A stretch of DNA of 15,081 nucleotides from CAZHAC01 sp964383855 (lineage in GTDB: Bacteria; Chloroflexota; Dormibacteria; Dormibacterales; Dormibacteraceae): NCBI GenBank assembly GCA_964383855.1, contig CAYLIP010000059.1, positions 1 to 15,081 of the forward strand. The letters run 5' to 3'. A model generated the notes under the pieces. It had not been told where the DNA came from, did no database searches, and saw only the letters and a list, made by a program, of their open reading frames with translations. The position numbers and the translations under genes were made by a program. Each line of letters begins with the position of its first letter. The stretch's first letter is position 1. Below, piece after piece: positions 1 to 7,055 of the stretch.

Positions 1-2
1 AC

Positions 3-863
3 GTCCGGATGATGGCCGCGGTCCAGCCCTTCATCTCGGGCTCGATGTCGAAGACGGTCAACCTGCCGACGGAGTCGACCGCCGAAGAGATCGCCGACGT
101 CTACCAGCAGTCCTGGAAGCTGGGCCTCAAGTGCATCGCCATCTACCGCGACGGCTGCAAGCGGTCGCAGCCGCTCTCCACGTCGCTCGACAAGGAGAAG
201 AAGGAGGAGGCGGTCGTGGCCGAGGCTCGGCCCGTGCGCCGGCGGCTGGCTGATGAGCGCCGCTCACTCACCCACAAGTTCGACATCCAGGGCCACGAGG
301 GCTACATCACGGTCGGGATGTACGAGGACGGGACTCCGGGCGAAGTCTTCGTGACCATGGCCAAGGAGGGGTCCACGATTCGCGGCCTGATGGACGCCTT
401 CGCGACCCAGACCTCGGTGGCGCTGCAGTACGGGGTGCCGCTGAGCATCATGGTCAACAAGTTCAGCCACATGCGGTTCGAGCCCAACGGCTTCACCAAG
501 AACCCGGAGCTTCCGATCGCCAAGTCGATCATCGACTACATCTTCCGGTGGCTGGCGAGCCGGTTCCTCAACGCCGAGGAGCAGGAGGCGGTCGGCATCA
601 TCCGGCGCGAGGCGCTGGCCGTCGAGATGCCGGACGCCCAGGCGCCGCACGCCGAGCCGGCTCATGCCAATGGGAACGGCGAACTCAAGGTGATCGCGGT
701 CAACGGGAACGGCAACGGGAACGGCAACCACCAGAGCAGCGCCACCATCGCGTTCAGGAACAGCCAGGACGCGCCCTCCTGCTCCGAGTGCGGGTCCCTC
801 ACAGTCCGCAGCGGCTCTTGCTACAAGTGCCTCAACTGCGGGGCAACGACGGGCTGCAGCTAG
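3..863 (+). CDS. nrdJ: Vitamin B12-dependent (class II) ribonucleotide reductase, C-terminal part; 5' end outside window
   Basis: This is the C-terminal ~286 residues of adenosylcobalamin-dependent ribonucleotide reductase, which makes deoxyribonucleotides in the cytosol. The frame is open to the left edge, so the gene begins outside the window. Near the left edge is the family-typical stretch MMAAVQPFISGSMSKTVNLP, part of the barrel around the active site. The C-terminus is a cysteine-rich tail: CSECG, then SCYKCLNCG, ending TGCS. In this family the tail combines a zinc-ribbon with the swinging cysteine pair that re-reduces the active site. Between the catalytic part and the tail lies a low-complexity Asn-Gly linker (bases ~664-735) that probably gives the tail mobility. 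Strong hairpins follow the stop. The identification is firm; the start and B12-binding core cannot be seen. Confidence 0.93.
   Translation, partial: VRMMAAVQPFISGSMSKTVNLPTESTAEEIADVYQQSWKLGLKCIAIYRDGCKRSQPLSTSLDKEKKEEAVVAEARPVRRRLADERRSLTHKFDIQGHEGYITVGMYEDGTPGEVFVTMAKEGSTIRGLMDAFATQTSVALQYGVPLSIMVNKFSHMRFEPNGFTKNPELPIAKSIIDYIFRWLASRFLNAEEQEAVGIIRREALAVEMPDAQAPHAEPAHANGNGELKVIAVNGNGNGNGNHQSSATIAFRNSQDAPSCSECGSLTVRSGSCYKCLNCGATTGCS
702..725 (+). repeat. In-frame 6-bp tandem repeat (AACGGS x4) in the nrdJ linker
   Basis: Four consecutive hexamers alternate AACGGG and AACGGC and encode Asn-Gly repeats. A degenerate copy lies upstream near 670-680. Gain or loss of a unit keeps the reading frame and would only change the length of the flexible linker before the redox-active cysteine tail. 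Confidence 0.75.
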
Positions 864-923
864 CCGAAATGTCGCCTGCAGCCCAGCTCACGACAATCTC
901 GCAACTCCTCCCCCCACCCCATT

Positions 924-953
924 CAGGGGCCGGCCGGCGACGGCCGGCCCCTG
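924..953 (+). terminator. Strong hairpin after nrdJ, no U-tract
   Basis: A perfect 13-bp stem (924-936 with 941-953) closes a GCGA tetraloop of GNRA type, 60 bases after the nrdJ stop. No T-run follows, so it resembles the U-less hairpins reported as terminators or 3'-end stabilisers in high-GC bacteria. A C-rich tract (905-920) precedes it. It could act in both directions. Confidence 0.7.
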
Positions 954-1025
954 TCCGCATATCGAGCCGGAAGGGTGATGCCATAGCCGCCGTCCAGTAC
1001 TGAAAGTCCCTCCTCCCCAACCCTG

Positions 1026-1055
1026 CTGAGGGGCCGTCGCAAGGCGGCCCCTCAG
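1026..1055. terminator. Second hairpin between convergent nrdJ and FHA gene
   Basis: A perfect 11-bp stem (1026-1036 with 1045-1055) has an 8-base loop. It lies between nrdJ (+) and the FHA gene (-), so it can serve as a shared bidirectional terminator. Together with its upstream C-rich leader it closely resembles the hairpin at 924-953, as if the module had been duplicated. Confidence 0.65.
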
Positions 1056-1125
1056 TGTGCTTGGAGGCGGGACCGCAGGATCCATCGGGCCGTTGCCGCC
1101 CGGGGCGGCCGCAAACCCGCCGTCG

Positions 1126-1566
1126 CTACTCCAGAGTGGCGATCTCGGCCAGCACCGAGTTGTGACCGAGCGTCAGCGTGTCGCCATGCTCGAGCGTGGC
1201 CGTCTGCAGGCGCTCGCCGTTGACGAAGGTGCCGTTGGCACTGCCCAGGTCGACGAGCTGGAAGGCGCCATCGCTGAACTCGATGCGGGCATGGCGCCGG
1301 GAAACGGCGGGGTCGGTGAGCATCACGGCGGCGGCCGCCAGGCGGCCGATCTCGCCGCCGCCGGAGCCGACGCTGAAGGTGCGGCCGGCGTCGGGTCCGG
1401 CAACCACCCGCAGGCGCAGGAACTTCCTCTCGGCGGGAAGGATCATGGTCTCACCGGTGTACAGCCGCGGCAGCACCATGGTCCGGTCGAGGACGCCGGG
1501 CGCGAGCGGTCCGGCCTCGGCAGGCCGCTGGGCTGCTGAACTCTCGGAGTCGTGGTCCACGCTCAT
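1126..1566 (-). CDS. FHA-domain phosphothreonine-binding protein with duplicated N-terminal Thr motif
   Basis: A 146-residue cytosolic protein. Residues ~50-146 form a forkhead-associated domain, which binds phosphothreonine peptides. The usual core residues are visible: G74-R75, S89, H92 (SRRHARI), N111-G112 and N116-G117. The 50-residue N-terminal arm is probably disordered and contains two near-identical motifs, RTMVLP (T29) and ETMILP (T40). This layout, a short arm with acceptor threonines before a lone FHA domain, resembles GarA/OdhI, where a PknB-type kinase phosphorylates the arm and the FHA domain then binds it. The adjacent divergent gene is such a kinase. The ATG has GGGAG just upstream with short spacing. 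The family call is firm; the GarA-like switch is inference, and the sequence is not clearly a GarA orthologue. Confidence 0.9.
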   Translation of the reverse strand: MSVDHDSESSAAQRPAEAGPLAPGVLDRTMVLPRLYTGETMILPAERKFLRLRVVAGPDAGRTFSVGSGGGEIGRLAAAAVMLTDPAVSRRHARIEFSDGAFQLVDLGSANGTFVNGERLQTATLEHGDTLTLGHNSVLAEIATLE

Positions 1567-1587
1567 CCGCTCCCTGACGCAGCGCAG

Positions 1588-1616
1588 ACCCTAGCGCTAA
1601 CGAGGCCTTTTGTCGC
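1588..1616 (-). promoter_or_regulatory. Possible promoter of the FHA gene
   Basis: On the minus strand, GCGACA (1616-1611) is followed after 17 bases by TAGGGT (1593-1588). This would start transcription about 15 bases before the FHA start codon. Four of six -35 and three of six -10 bases match the consensus, so support is weak. Confidence 0.3.
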
Positions 1617-1680
1617 GCTTTTATGCGCCTGGCGCAAGAAGATCCGCGCGCCAGCGTCCAACTCCTTTGGGGTGAGGGCT

Positions 1681-3327
1681 GTGAGTGGAAGGCGGATCGG
1701 CGCCTATGAAGTTCTCGAGAAGCTCGGCGAGGGCGGCATGTCGACCGTCTACCGGGCGATTCAGCAGCCGCTGGGGCGCGAGGTCGCGCTCAAGGTCCTG
1801 ACGCCCCAGAGTCAGCTCCCCGATCACAGCGAGCGATTTCTCCACGAAGCCCAGACCGTCTCCCGGCTCGACCACCCCAACATCCTTCCTCTCTTCGACT
1901 TCGGATCGTTCGACGACGTGAGCTACCTGACCATGCCGCTGGTGACCGGTGGCACCATCCGCGACCGGCTCGAGGAAGGCCCGATGTCACCGGGCAGCGC
2001 CTGGAGGGTGATCCGGGACATCGCGGCGGCGCTCGAGTACGCCCACCGGGCGGGCGTGATCCACCGGGACGTCAAGCCGAGCAACATCCTCGTTCACCGC
2101 GATGGGCGCCATCTCCTGGCCGACTTCGGCCTCGCCCGCGACGTCACGGGAAAGTCGCCGCAGACCGTCTACGGGCTGGCGTTGGGCACGCCCGGCTACA
2201 TGGCCCCGGAGCAGGCGAATGCCGGCAAGGTCGATCACCGGGCTGACATCTTCGCCTTCGGCGCCGTGGTGTACGAGCTGCTCATCGGCTCGCGCCCGTT
2301 CCTCGGCGCCACCTCGCTGCAGGTCGTCATGGCCACCGTGACCCAGCCGCACCTGCCGGCCTCCAGCCGCAACCCCTCGCTCCCGCAGGAGCTGGACGAC
2401 GTGCTCGACCTGCTGCTTGCCAAGAACCCCGAAGGGCGGCCGTCGTCGATTCGCCTGGCCCTGGACCTGCTGGCAGCGGTGCCCTTTTCGAGCGCCCCCC
2501 GCAGCAAGGGCCCGGCCGCGCCCAGCCGGGTTTGGGAGATCACGACGGCGGTCGCCGCCCCCGCGGGCCTGTCGACGCCGACCCCGGTGCCACCGCTGCC
2601 CCCCCACACCCCGCCTCCGGCCTCCACGCCGCCACCGCTGCGCGTCGCGCCGGAGACGCCCGGCAGCGTCACCTCGCTGCTCGAGCGGCTCGGCCTGCCC
2701 CGGCTGGCCGGCCGTCGCGGTTACGTCCGCAACTCCTACTTCGCGATGCTCGTACACACGGCCCGGGACCTCTCCGGGCAGCGCTGGCCGGAAGTGGTGC
2801 AGATGGCGGCGATGCCCGAGTACCTGAATCGCGACCCCGCCGTCAACGAGGATCACGCCACGCCGATGTCCCAGGTCAACGGCCTGGTGGAGGCCATCGA
2901 GGCGCTCTTCACCGGCCCTCACGCCATGCTCGAGTGGGCTGCGGCCGTCGACTCCGCCTGGGAGCCGGTGCCCGCCAGGCGCCGCCTGGTGGGCGGCAGG
3001 CGGCCGCTGGCATCCACGCTGAGCGAGTTCGCAGAGGCGCTCGACGACATCCGCGGCGAGCGTCTGCACCTGGTGCGCCAGGTCGACACCGGGCAGGTCT
3101 GGGTCATCCACTACTCCAACCTGTTCGCGGCCCGAGGGAGCCGGCCGGCCGGCTCCTGCACATTCCTCGTCGGCGCCTACGAGGCGATGCTGAGACGGCA
3201 CGGCCTGCTCAACAGCTGGCGGGTCAGCGAGCTGGAGTGCGGGGCGGTCACCGGCACCGGCGACTGCGTCTTCGCCATCCGCGGCAAGGACCACACCGAC
3301 TTCTCGCCGTTCGGCGACCGCCACTGA
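1681..3327 (+). CDS. PknB-like Ser/Thr protein kinase with C-terminal V4R-like sensor domain
   Basis: About 548 residues from the GTG at 1681. The frame opens further upstream (1552), but that start lies inside the FHA gene's 5' end; GTG 1672 is an alternative. The kinase domain (~7-275) looks active: glycine loop GEGGMSTVY (16-24), K38, alpha-C E56, HRDVKPSN with D130 and N135, DFG at 148-150, and GTPGYMAPEQ (169-178). A proline-rich linker (~300-330) follows. The last ~190 residues are no known PASTA or lipoprotein-type sensor; the end (GQVWVIHYSNLF, then ELECGAVTGTGDCVFAI with C520 and C529) resembles the V4R (4-vinyl-reductase-like) small-molecule-binding fold. No membrane helix is visible, so this is probably a soluble kinase whose tail senses a ligand. 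It is divergent from an FHA protein, a likely partner. Confidence 0.88.
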   Translation: MSGRRIGAYEVLEKLGEGGMSTVYRAIQQPLGREVALKVLTPQSQLPDHSERFLHEAQTVSRLDHPNILPLFDFGSFDDVSYLTMPLVTGGTIRDRLEEGPMSPGSAWRVIRDIAAALEYAHRAGVIHRDVKPSNILVHRDGRHLLADFGLARDVTGKSPQTVYGLALGTPGYMAPEQANAGKVDHRADIFAFGAVVYELLIGSRPFLGATSLQVVMATVTQPHLPASSRNPSLPQELDDVLDLLLAKNPEGRPSSIRLALDLLAAVPFSSAPRSKGPAAPSRVWEITTAVAAPAGLSTPTPVPPLPPHTPPPASTPPPLRVAPETPGSVTSLLERLGLPRLAGRRGYVRNSYFAMLVHTARDLSGQRWPEVVQMAAMPEYLNRDPAVNEDHATPMSQVNGLVEAIEALFTGPHAMLEWAAAVDSAWEPVPARRRLVGGRRPLASTLSEFAEALDDIRGERLHLVRQVDTGQVWVIHYSNLFAARGSRPAGSCTFLVGAYEAMLRRHGLLNSWRVSELECGAVTGTGDCVFAIRGKDHTDFSPFGDRH

Positions 3328-3363
3328 CGAGGATCGGCTCCTGAGCTGACCGCCAGCGGTTCG

Positions 3364-3380
3364 CGGGCCTCCGCGGCCCG
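3364..3380. terminator. Small hairpin between convergent kinase and receptor genes
   Basis: A 6-bp GC stem (3364-3369 with 3375-3380) and a 5-base loop sit in the 60-base gap between the two stop codons. No T-tract is seen. It may be a weak bidirectional terminator. Confidence 0.35.
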
Positions 3381-3387
3381 GGGACGC

Positions 3388-4683
3388 TCAGGCGGTGGCG
3401 CCGACGGCCGCCGGCTGGCGCCGGTCGCTGACCGCGCGCAGCTGCTCACTGAGCAGGGCCACGTGGATGGCCGCCGAGAGCGACGGCACGATGATGTCGG
3501 CCAGCTCCTCGTCAAGCGCCGAGAAGCCTGGCTGGTTGATCCTGCGCACCGCGGAGACCACGCCCAGCAGCTGGCCGCCGCTGACCAGGGGCATCGACAG
3601 CACGGGCCCGAGATCATTGGCGGCGACCCAGGCCCGCAGCTCGGTGTCGCAGTCGAGCGCCCGGAGATCGGCATTCACCAGCCGGGCGGAGCGAAGGGCG
3701 TCCGCCTCGGGCGAGCGCGCCAGCAGGGTGGGCGAGCAGTACGCCCGGGGCGAGGAGGAGACGACCCTCCACTGCGGCCCCACGGCGAGAACCGCGACCA
3801 CCTCCGCGGCGGCGAGCTCCTCCTGCAGTCGGGCGGTCGCCATCACCAGGAGCTGGCCCACATCGCTGGTCCCGCTGGTCTCGGTCATGGTCCGGGCCAG
3901 CGCCATCCTCTCGGCCGAGGCGCGGCTCCAGGACGCCAGGCCCTTGGCCAGCTGGCCCATCTCGTCGTGCCGGCCGGTCCACGGCACGGTCACGGCGCGC
4001 CCGTTGGCGAGGTCGGTGGCGGCCCTGACCAGGTCGCGCACCGGGCGCAGCGTCTGCCTGAAGAAGGCCACGGCGAGCAGGCCGGCGACGAGCAGGCTCA
4101 GTGCCGCGGCCGCCAGCGTGACGCGGCTCACGAGCGCCGAGCGCTCGGCGGCGATCTCGGCGGCGGCCCGGGCCCGGGAGTCGCTGTAGGCCTGGAACAC
4201 GATCGCGCTCCGGTTGAACGATTCCATCAGCAGGTTGCCGGTATCCGCGTCAAGCATGTCCGGGTTGGTCCCCGGCTTGGTCGCGGCGATCACCTGCCGG
4301 CGCTTGTCCGCCCAGGCCTGCCAGTTGCCGATCCCGCCCTCGAGCTGAGCCACGTAGGTCTCCTCGCGGCTGTCGAGCTCGTCGCCCTTCAGCTTGGCCA
4401 GCGCCCGGGCAGCGCTGGCACGGGCCTCGGCGACGTCGTTCAGGTAGATCTGGTCGCGCGTGGTCGCGTAGTTGAGGAGTCCGGTCTGCTGTCGCTGCAT
4501 GTCGAGCTGGAGCACGGCGACGTCGGAGCTGGTCTGCTTGGAGGAGATGGCGGTCTGGTTGGCATCGGCGACCGTGTTCTGGGTCACGCTCACGATGGCG
4601 ACGTTGCCGACCACGACCGCGACCAGTGCCGCCAGCATCAGGCCCATCCGCAGCGCCAGCGACCAGCGGGTGCGCCTCGGCAT
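3388..4683 (-). CDS. CHASE3-HAMP-GAF membrane receptor lacking an output domain
   Basis: 431 residues from the ATG at 4683, chosen because GAGG lies 5 bases upstream and the product then starts with a typical anchor; the frame is open further upstream only as a shadow of the next gene. The order is: TM1 (~9-33); a helical extracytoplasmic domain (~34-185) with CHASE3-like features (TGLLNYATTRDQIYL, later GNWQAWADKRRQV); TM2 (~188-208); HAMP (~209-262, RPVRDL, DEMGQLAKGL); and GAF (~270-415, PLVSGGQLLGVVSAVR, DEELADIIVPSLSAAI). It stops soon after GAF. There is no histidine-kinase, GGDEF, PP2C or MCP signalling domain, so it must signal through a partner or sequester a ligand. The kinase ends 60 bases away, tail to tail. 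Domain calls are good; function is unknown. Confidence 0.8.
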   Translation of the reverse strand: MPRRTRWSLALRMGLMLAALVAVVVGNVAIVSVTQNTVADANQTAISSKQTSSDVAVLQLDMQRQQTGLLNYATTRDQIYLNDVAEARASAARALAKLKGDELDSREETYVAQLEGGIGNWQAWADKRRQVIAATKPGTNPDMLDADTGNLLMESFNRSAIVFQAYSDSRARAAAEIAAERSALVSRVTLAAAALSLLVAGLLAVAFFRQTLRPVRDLVRAATDLANGRAVTVPWTGRHDEMGQLAKGLASWSRASAERMALARTMTETSGTSDVGQLLVMATARLQEELAAAEVVAVLAVGPQWRVVSSSPRAYCSPTLLARSPEADALRSARLVNADLRALDCDTELRAWVAANDLGPVLSMPLVSGGQLLGVVSAVRRINQPGFSALDEELADIIVPSLSAAIHVALLSEQLRAVSDRRQPAAVGATA

Positions 4684-4915
4684 CTGCACCTCGCCCTGGG
4701 TGGGTCCATGCCACCGGGCCGCATGGAGACCGGGGACCGGCAGGGATACTGCGCCGTTGCCCGATGCCCTCTCCATCAGCTCACCCCCAACCAATGCCGG
4801 ATGCGCGCCGTCCACAGCGCCCTCGACGCGTTCAACGGGCAAGTCACTCAGCCCTTGCGCGGTCGCGGGCGGAGAATGCGGCTCCGGGTCAGGGGGCAGC
4901 AGCAAGCCGCCGGCG

Positions 4916-4944
4916 GAGAGGGACCGCGATCTGCGGTCCCTCTC
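4916..4944 (-). terminator. Hairpin after the VOC gene
   Basis: A perfect 12-bp stem (4916-4927 with 4933-4944) and 5-base loop lie 8 bases after the VOC stop codon on the minus strand. There is no T-tract, like the hairpins at 924-1055. The rest of the 269-base gap 4684-4952 must hold the receptor gene's promoter. I find no convincing -35/-10 pair there. Confidence 0.65.
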
Positions 4945-4952
4945 CCTGAAGA

Positions 4953-5723
4953 TCAGGCGCTGATCAGCCCGAACACGGCGCCCTGCGGGTCCTGGAGAAC
5001 GGCAAACCGGCCGCCCGGGTAGTCGGCCGGTCCCATCTGGACCTGCCCGCCGAGACCGCGCACCTTCTCGACCTTGGCGTCGAGGTCGTCGACCATGAAG
5101 TAGACCATCCAGAAGGAAGGGACCTCCTCCGGGACGGCGGGGGCCATGGGCATGGCGCCGGCAACGCTCTCGCCGTTGACCAGGAACTCGGTGTACGACC
5201 CCAAGCCCTCGCCCAGAGGCGAGTCCCTGGTCTCCCACCCGAAGACCTGGGTGTAGAAGTGCTTGGAGGTTTCGACCTGCCTCGAGTTCAGCTCCACCCA
5301 ACCCACCGAGTTCGGCTCGTGGATCACGCCGGACCCGGCCATCGCCTTCGGCTGCCAGACCGATATGAACGCGCCCGCCGGATCCTGGAAGACCGCCATG
5401 CGCCCCGCGTCCAGCACGTCGAAGGGCGGCGCCACGACTTTCCCGCCCGCCTCCTCGACCTTGCGGGCGGTCGCATCCGCGTCCTCGGTTCCGATGTAGG
5501 CCGCCCAGGCGGTGGGCCCGTTCGGGTCCTGCTTGGGGCCGACCCCGGCCACGGCCTGGTCGCCGAGGTGGAACATCGCGTAACCGCCCGCCGCCGGGTC
5601 CTGCTGGACATCCTGACGCCAGCCGAAGAGCTCGCCGTAGAACCGGCCGGCCTCTGCAACGTCGCTGGTCGACAGATCGACCCAGATCGGCGCGTGCACA
5701 GTCCCGGCTTTCGCTTCAGCCAT
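4953..5723 (-). CDS. Tandem VOC (glyoxalase/bleomycin-resistance fold) protein, CFP30B-like
   Basis: 256 residues from the ATG at 5723, which has AGGAGG 6 bases upstream; an ATG 15 bases further up has no such signal. Two vicinal-oxygen-chelate domains follow one another: ~8-120 (HAPIWVDLSTSDVAEAGRFY, closing DPAGAFISVWQPK) and ~127-256 (VGWVELNSRQVETSKHFY, closing DPQGAVFGLISA). The pattern matches the two-domain VOC proteins common in actinobacteria, such as mycobacterial CFP30B. VOC folds bind metal and act on varied small molecules (glyoxalase, dioxygenase, drug binding), so the substrate cannot be read from the sequence. It is probably cytosolic and monocistronic, ending at its own hairpin. 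Confidence 0.88.
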   Translation of the reverse strand: MAEAKAGTVHAPIWVDLSTSDVAEAGRFYGELFGWRQDVQQDPAAGGYAMFHLGDQAVAGVGPKQDPNGPTAWAAYIGTEDADATARKVEEAGGKVVAPPFDVLDAGRMAVFQDPAGAFISVWQPKAMAGSGVIHEPNSVGWVELNSRQVETSKHFYTQVFGWETRDSPLGEGLGSYTEFLVNGESVAGAMPMAPAVPEEVPSFWMVYFMVDDLDAKVEKVRGLGGQVQMGPADYPGGRFAVLQDPQGAVFGLISA

Positions 5724-6062
5724 TTCAGACCTCCTCACTTACCCCGGTTGGGGCACACCGCGGGTGCGCCCTTGCTGCGATTTCATCCTAGGCGCCCCTG
5801 ATTAAGCCGGGGAGATCGATCGGGATGGTGCCCGCTTCTCGCCTTGGGCGAGAGCTGCAGGACGGCCGGATCCGGGCCGGTGGAGGCGCGCACAGAGGCT
5901 CGCCAAGCCTTAATCTGGAATACGGCCGTAACCAGCGCCGGTATTTAGTTAGCCGGCGCGAATCACCTGCACGCGCGGAGCACTGCACCAAGCGGGTTGG
6001 CCGCCGCCGTACCCAGTGTGGTGGTTTGCCGACCACCTGCCGCCGGGTACAAGAGGAAGGGG
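5724..6062. other. Divergent spacer between VOC and sigma-factor genes
   Basis: 339 bases without a credible gene. It must carry the promoters of both neighbours. On the minus strand TAGGAT (5790-5785) is a possible -10 for the VOC gene, but no good -35 is paired with it. On the plus strand an AT-richer pocket lies at ~5908-5952 and includes the palindrome TACGGCCGTA (5921-5930). Another palindrome, CCGGATCCGG, is at 5866-5875. I cannot assign a plus-strand promoter with confidence. The sigma gene would have a leader of 100 bases or more if it starts in the AT-rich pocket. Confidence 0.5.
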
Positions 6063-7010
6063 ATGGAAGAGAGTCTGGATCGCCGCTCACTGCTGCACGC
6101 CGCCGATATCGACCTTTACGAGCCGAACCCCACGTCGGGGGACACCGCGGCCGAGGCCGCGGCGACGGCGGCCGCACTGGACGACGCCGTTCGAGCCTAC
6201 CTGCGCGAGATCGGCAAGGTCCGCCTGCTGACGGCCGTCGAGGAGGTCGAGTTGGCGCGCGCCATGGAGGCGGGGTCCGGCGAGGCGCGCCGCAAGCTCA
6301 CCGAGGCCAACCTGCGCCTGGTCGTGTCGGTGGCCAAGAAGTACGCCAACCGGGGCATGCCCCTGCTCGACCTGATCCAGGAGGGCAACCTGGGGCTGAT
6401 CCGGGCGGTCGAGAAGTTCGACTACCGGAAGGGCTTCAAGTTCTCCACCTACGCGACCTGGTGGATCCGGCAGGCCGTCCAGCGTGCCATCGCCGACCGC
6501 GGCCGTACGATTCGGATTCCCGTCCACCAGGCGGAGCTGATCGGGAAGCTGGTCCGGATCACCGACAAGCTGCGCTCCGAGCTCGGCCGCCAGCCCAGCG
6601 ACCAGGAGATCGCGCTCGAGATGGACATCGAGCCGGAGAAGATCCGCTGGCTCTTCCAGGTGGCCCAGGAGCCGGTCTCGATGGAGACGCCGGTCGGGGA
6701 AGACGGGGAGTCGGAGCTCGGGCAGTTCATCGAGGACGAGAACGCCATCGCCCCGCACGAGCACGCGACCAAGGAGATCCTGCGCTCAGACGTGCAGCAG
6801 GCTCTCGACTCGCTCCCCGCCCGCGAGCGGCGCGTTCTGCAGCTGCGCTTCGGCCTGCTCGACGGGACGCAGCGGAGTCTCGAGGAGGTCGCCGCCCGAA
6901 TGGGCGTCGGCCGCCAGTCGATCCGTGAGCTGGAGCGGCGGGCCATCGACCGCCTCAAGCGGTCCGAGCAGGGCGACCGCCTCCGGGAGCACCTGGCCGG
7001 GGTCGCCTGA
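6063..7010 (+). CDS. RNA polymerase sigma-70 family factor, RpoD-like without region 1.1
   Basis: 315 residues from the ATG at 6063, preceded by AGAGGAAGG at good spacing. Region 1.2 is at ~41-72, region 2 at ~75-155 (LIQEGNLGLIRAVEKFDY, STYATWWIRQAVQRAIAD, RTIRIPVH), region 3 at ~156-235 and region 4 at ~250-300. It directs RNA polymerase to promoters. Region 2 is near canonical, though the usual Thr of RQAxT is Gln. Region 4.2 departs clearly: primary factors read VTRERIRQIE, here VGRQSIRELE (282-291), with changes in the -35 recognition helix. The short N-terminus without region 1.1 and the altered helix point to a group 2 (HrdB/SigB-like alternative) factor rather than the housekeeping one. 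A Crp/Fnr gene follows 45 bases downstream. Confidence 0.92.
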   Translation: MEESLDRRSLLHAADIDLYEPNPTSGDTAAEAAATAAALDDAVRAYLREIGKVRLLTAVEEVELARAMEAGSGEARRKLTEANLRLVVSVAKKYANRGMPLLDLIQEGNLGLIRAVEKFDYRKGFKFSTYATWWIRQAVQRAIADRGRTIRIPVHQAELIGKLVRITDKLRSELGRQPSDQEIALEMDIEPEKIRWLFQVAQEPVSMETPVGEDGESELGQFIEDENAIAPHEHATKEILRSDVQQALDSLPARERRVLQLRFGLLDGTQRSLEEVAARMGVGRQSIRELERRAIDRLKRSEQGDRLREHLAGVA

Positions 7011-7037
7011 CCAGCAGTCGTTCGGCCAGGCGTCCCG

Positions 7038-7043
7038 TAAGAT
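7038..7043 (+). promoter_or_regulatory. Candidate -10 box for a leaderless or short-leader crp-type mRNA
   Basis: TAAGAT stands 12 bases before the GTG start at 7056, and there is no Shine-Dalgarno sequence between them. No clear -35 box is visible. If used, transcription would begin at or within a few bases of the start codon. Confidence 0.35.
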
Positions 7044-7055
7044 TTTCGGGTCTCA

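Noticed and set aside
864..1125. CRISPR, tRNA or riboswitch in the hairpin-rich spacer after nrdJ
   Set aside because: Only two hairpins with related leaders are seen; no cloverleaf, no regular spacers, and no cobalamin-riboswitch features. A B12 riboswitch, if any, would lie before nrdJ outside the window.
1552..1680. N-terminal extension of the kinase from ATG 1552
   Set aside because: It would overlap the FHA gene start and its likely promoter, and the residues have no relation to a kinase N-terminus; the kinase domain begins right after GTG 1681.
4684..5301. Upstream extension of the CHASE3-HAMP-GAF protein
   Set aside because: The stretch is antisense-frame or out-of-frame sequence of the VOC gene and crosses its terminator hairpin; ATG 4683 has a Shine-Dalgarno and a proper first membrane helix.
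5825..6928. Plus-strand open frame overlapping the sigma gene
   Set aside because: Arg/Gly/Pro-rich shadow in another frame of a clear sigma factor; no start signal.
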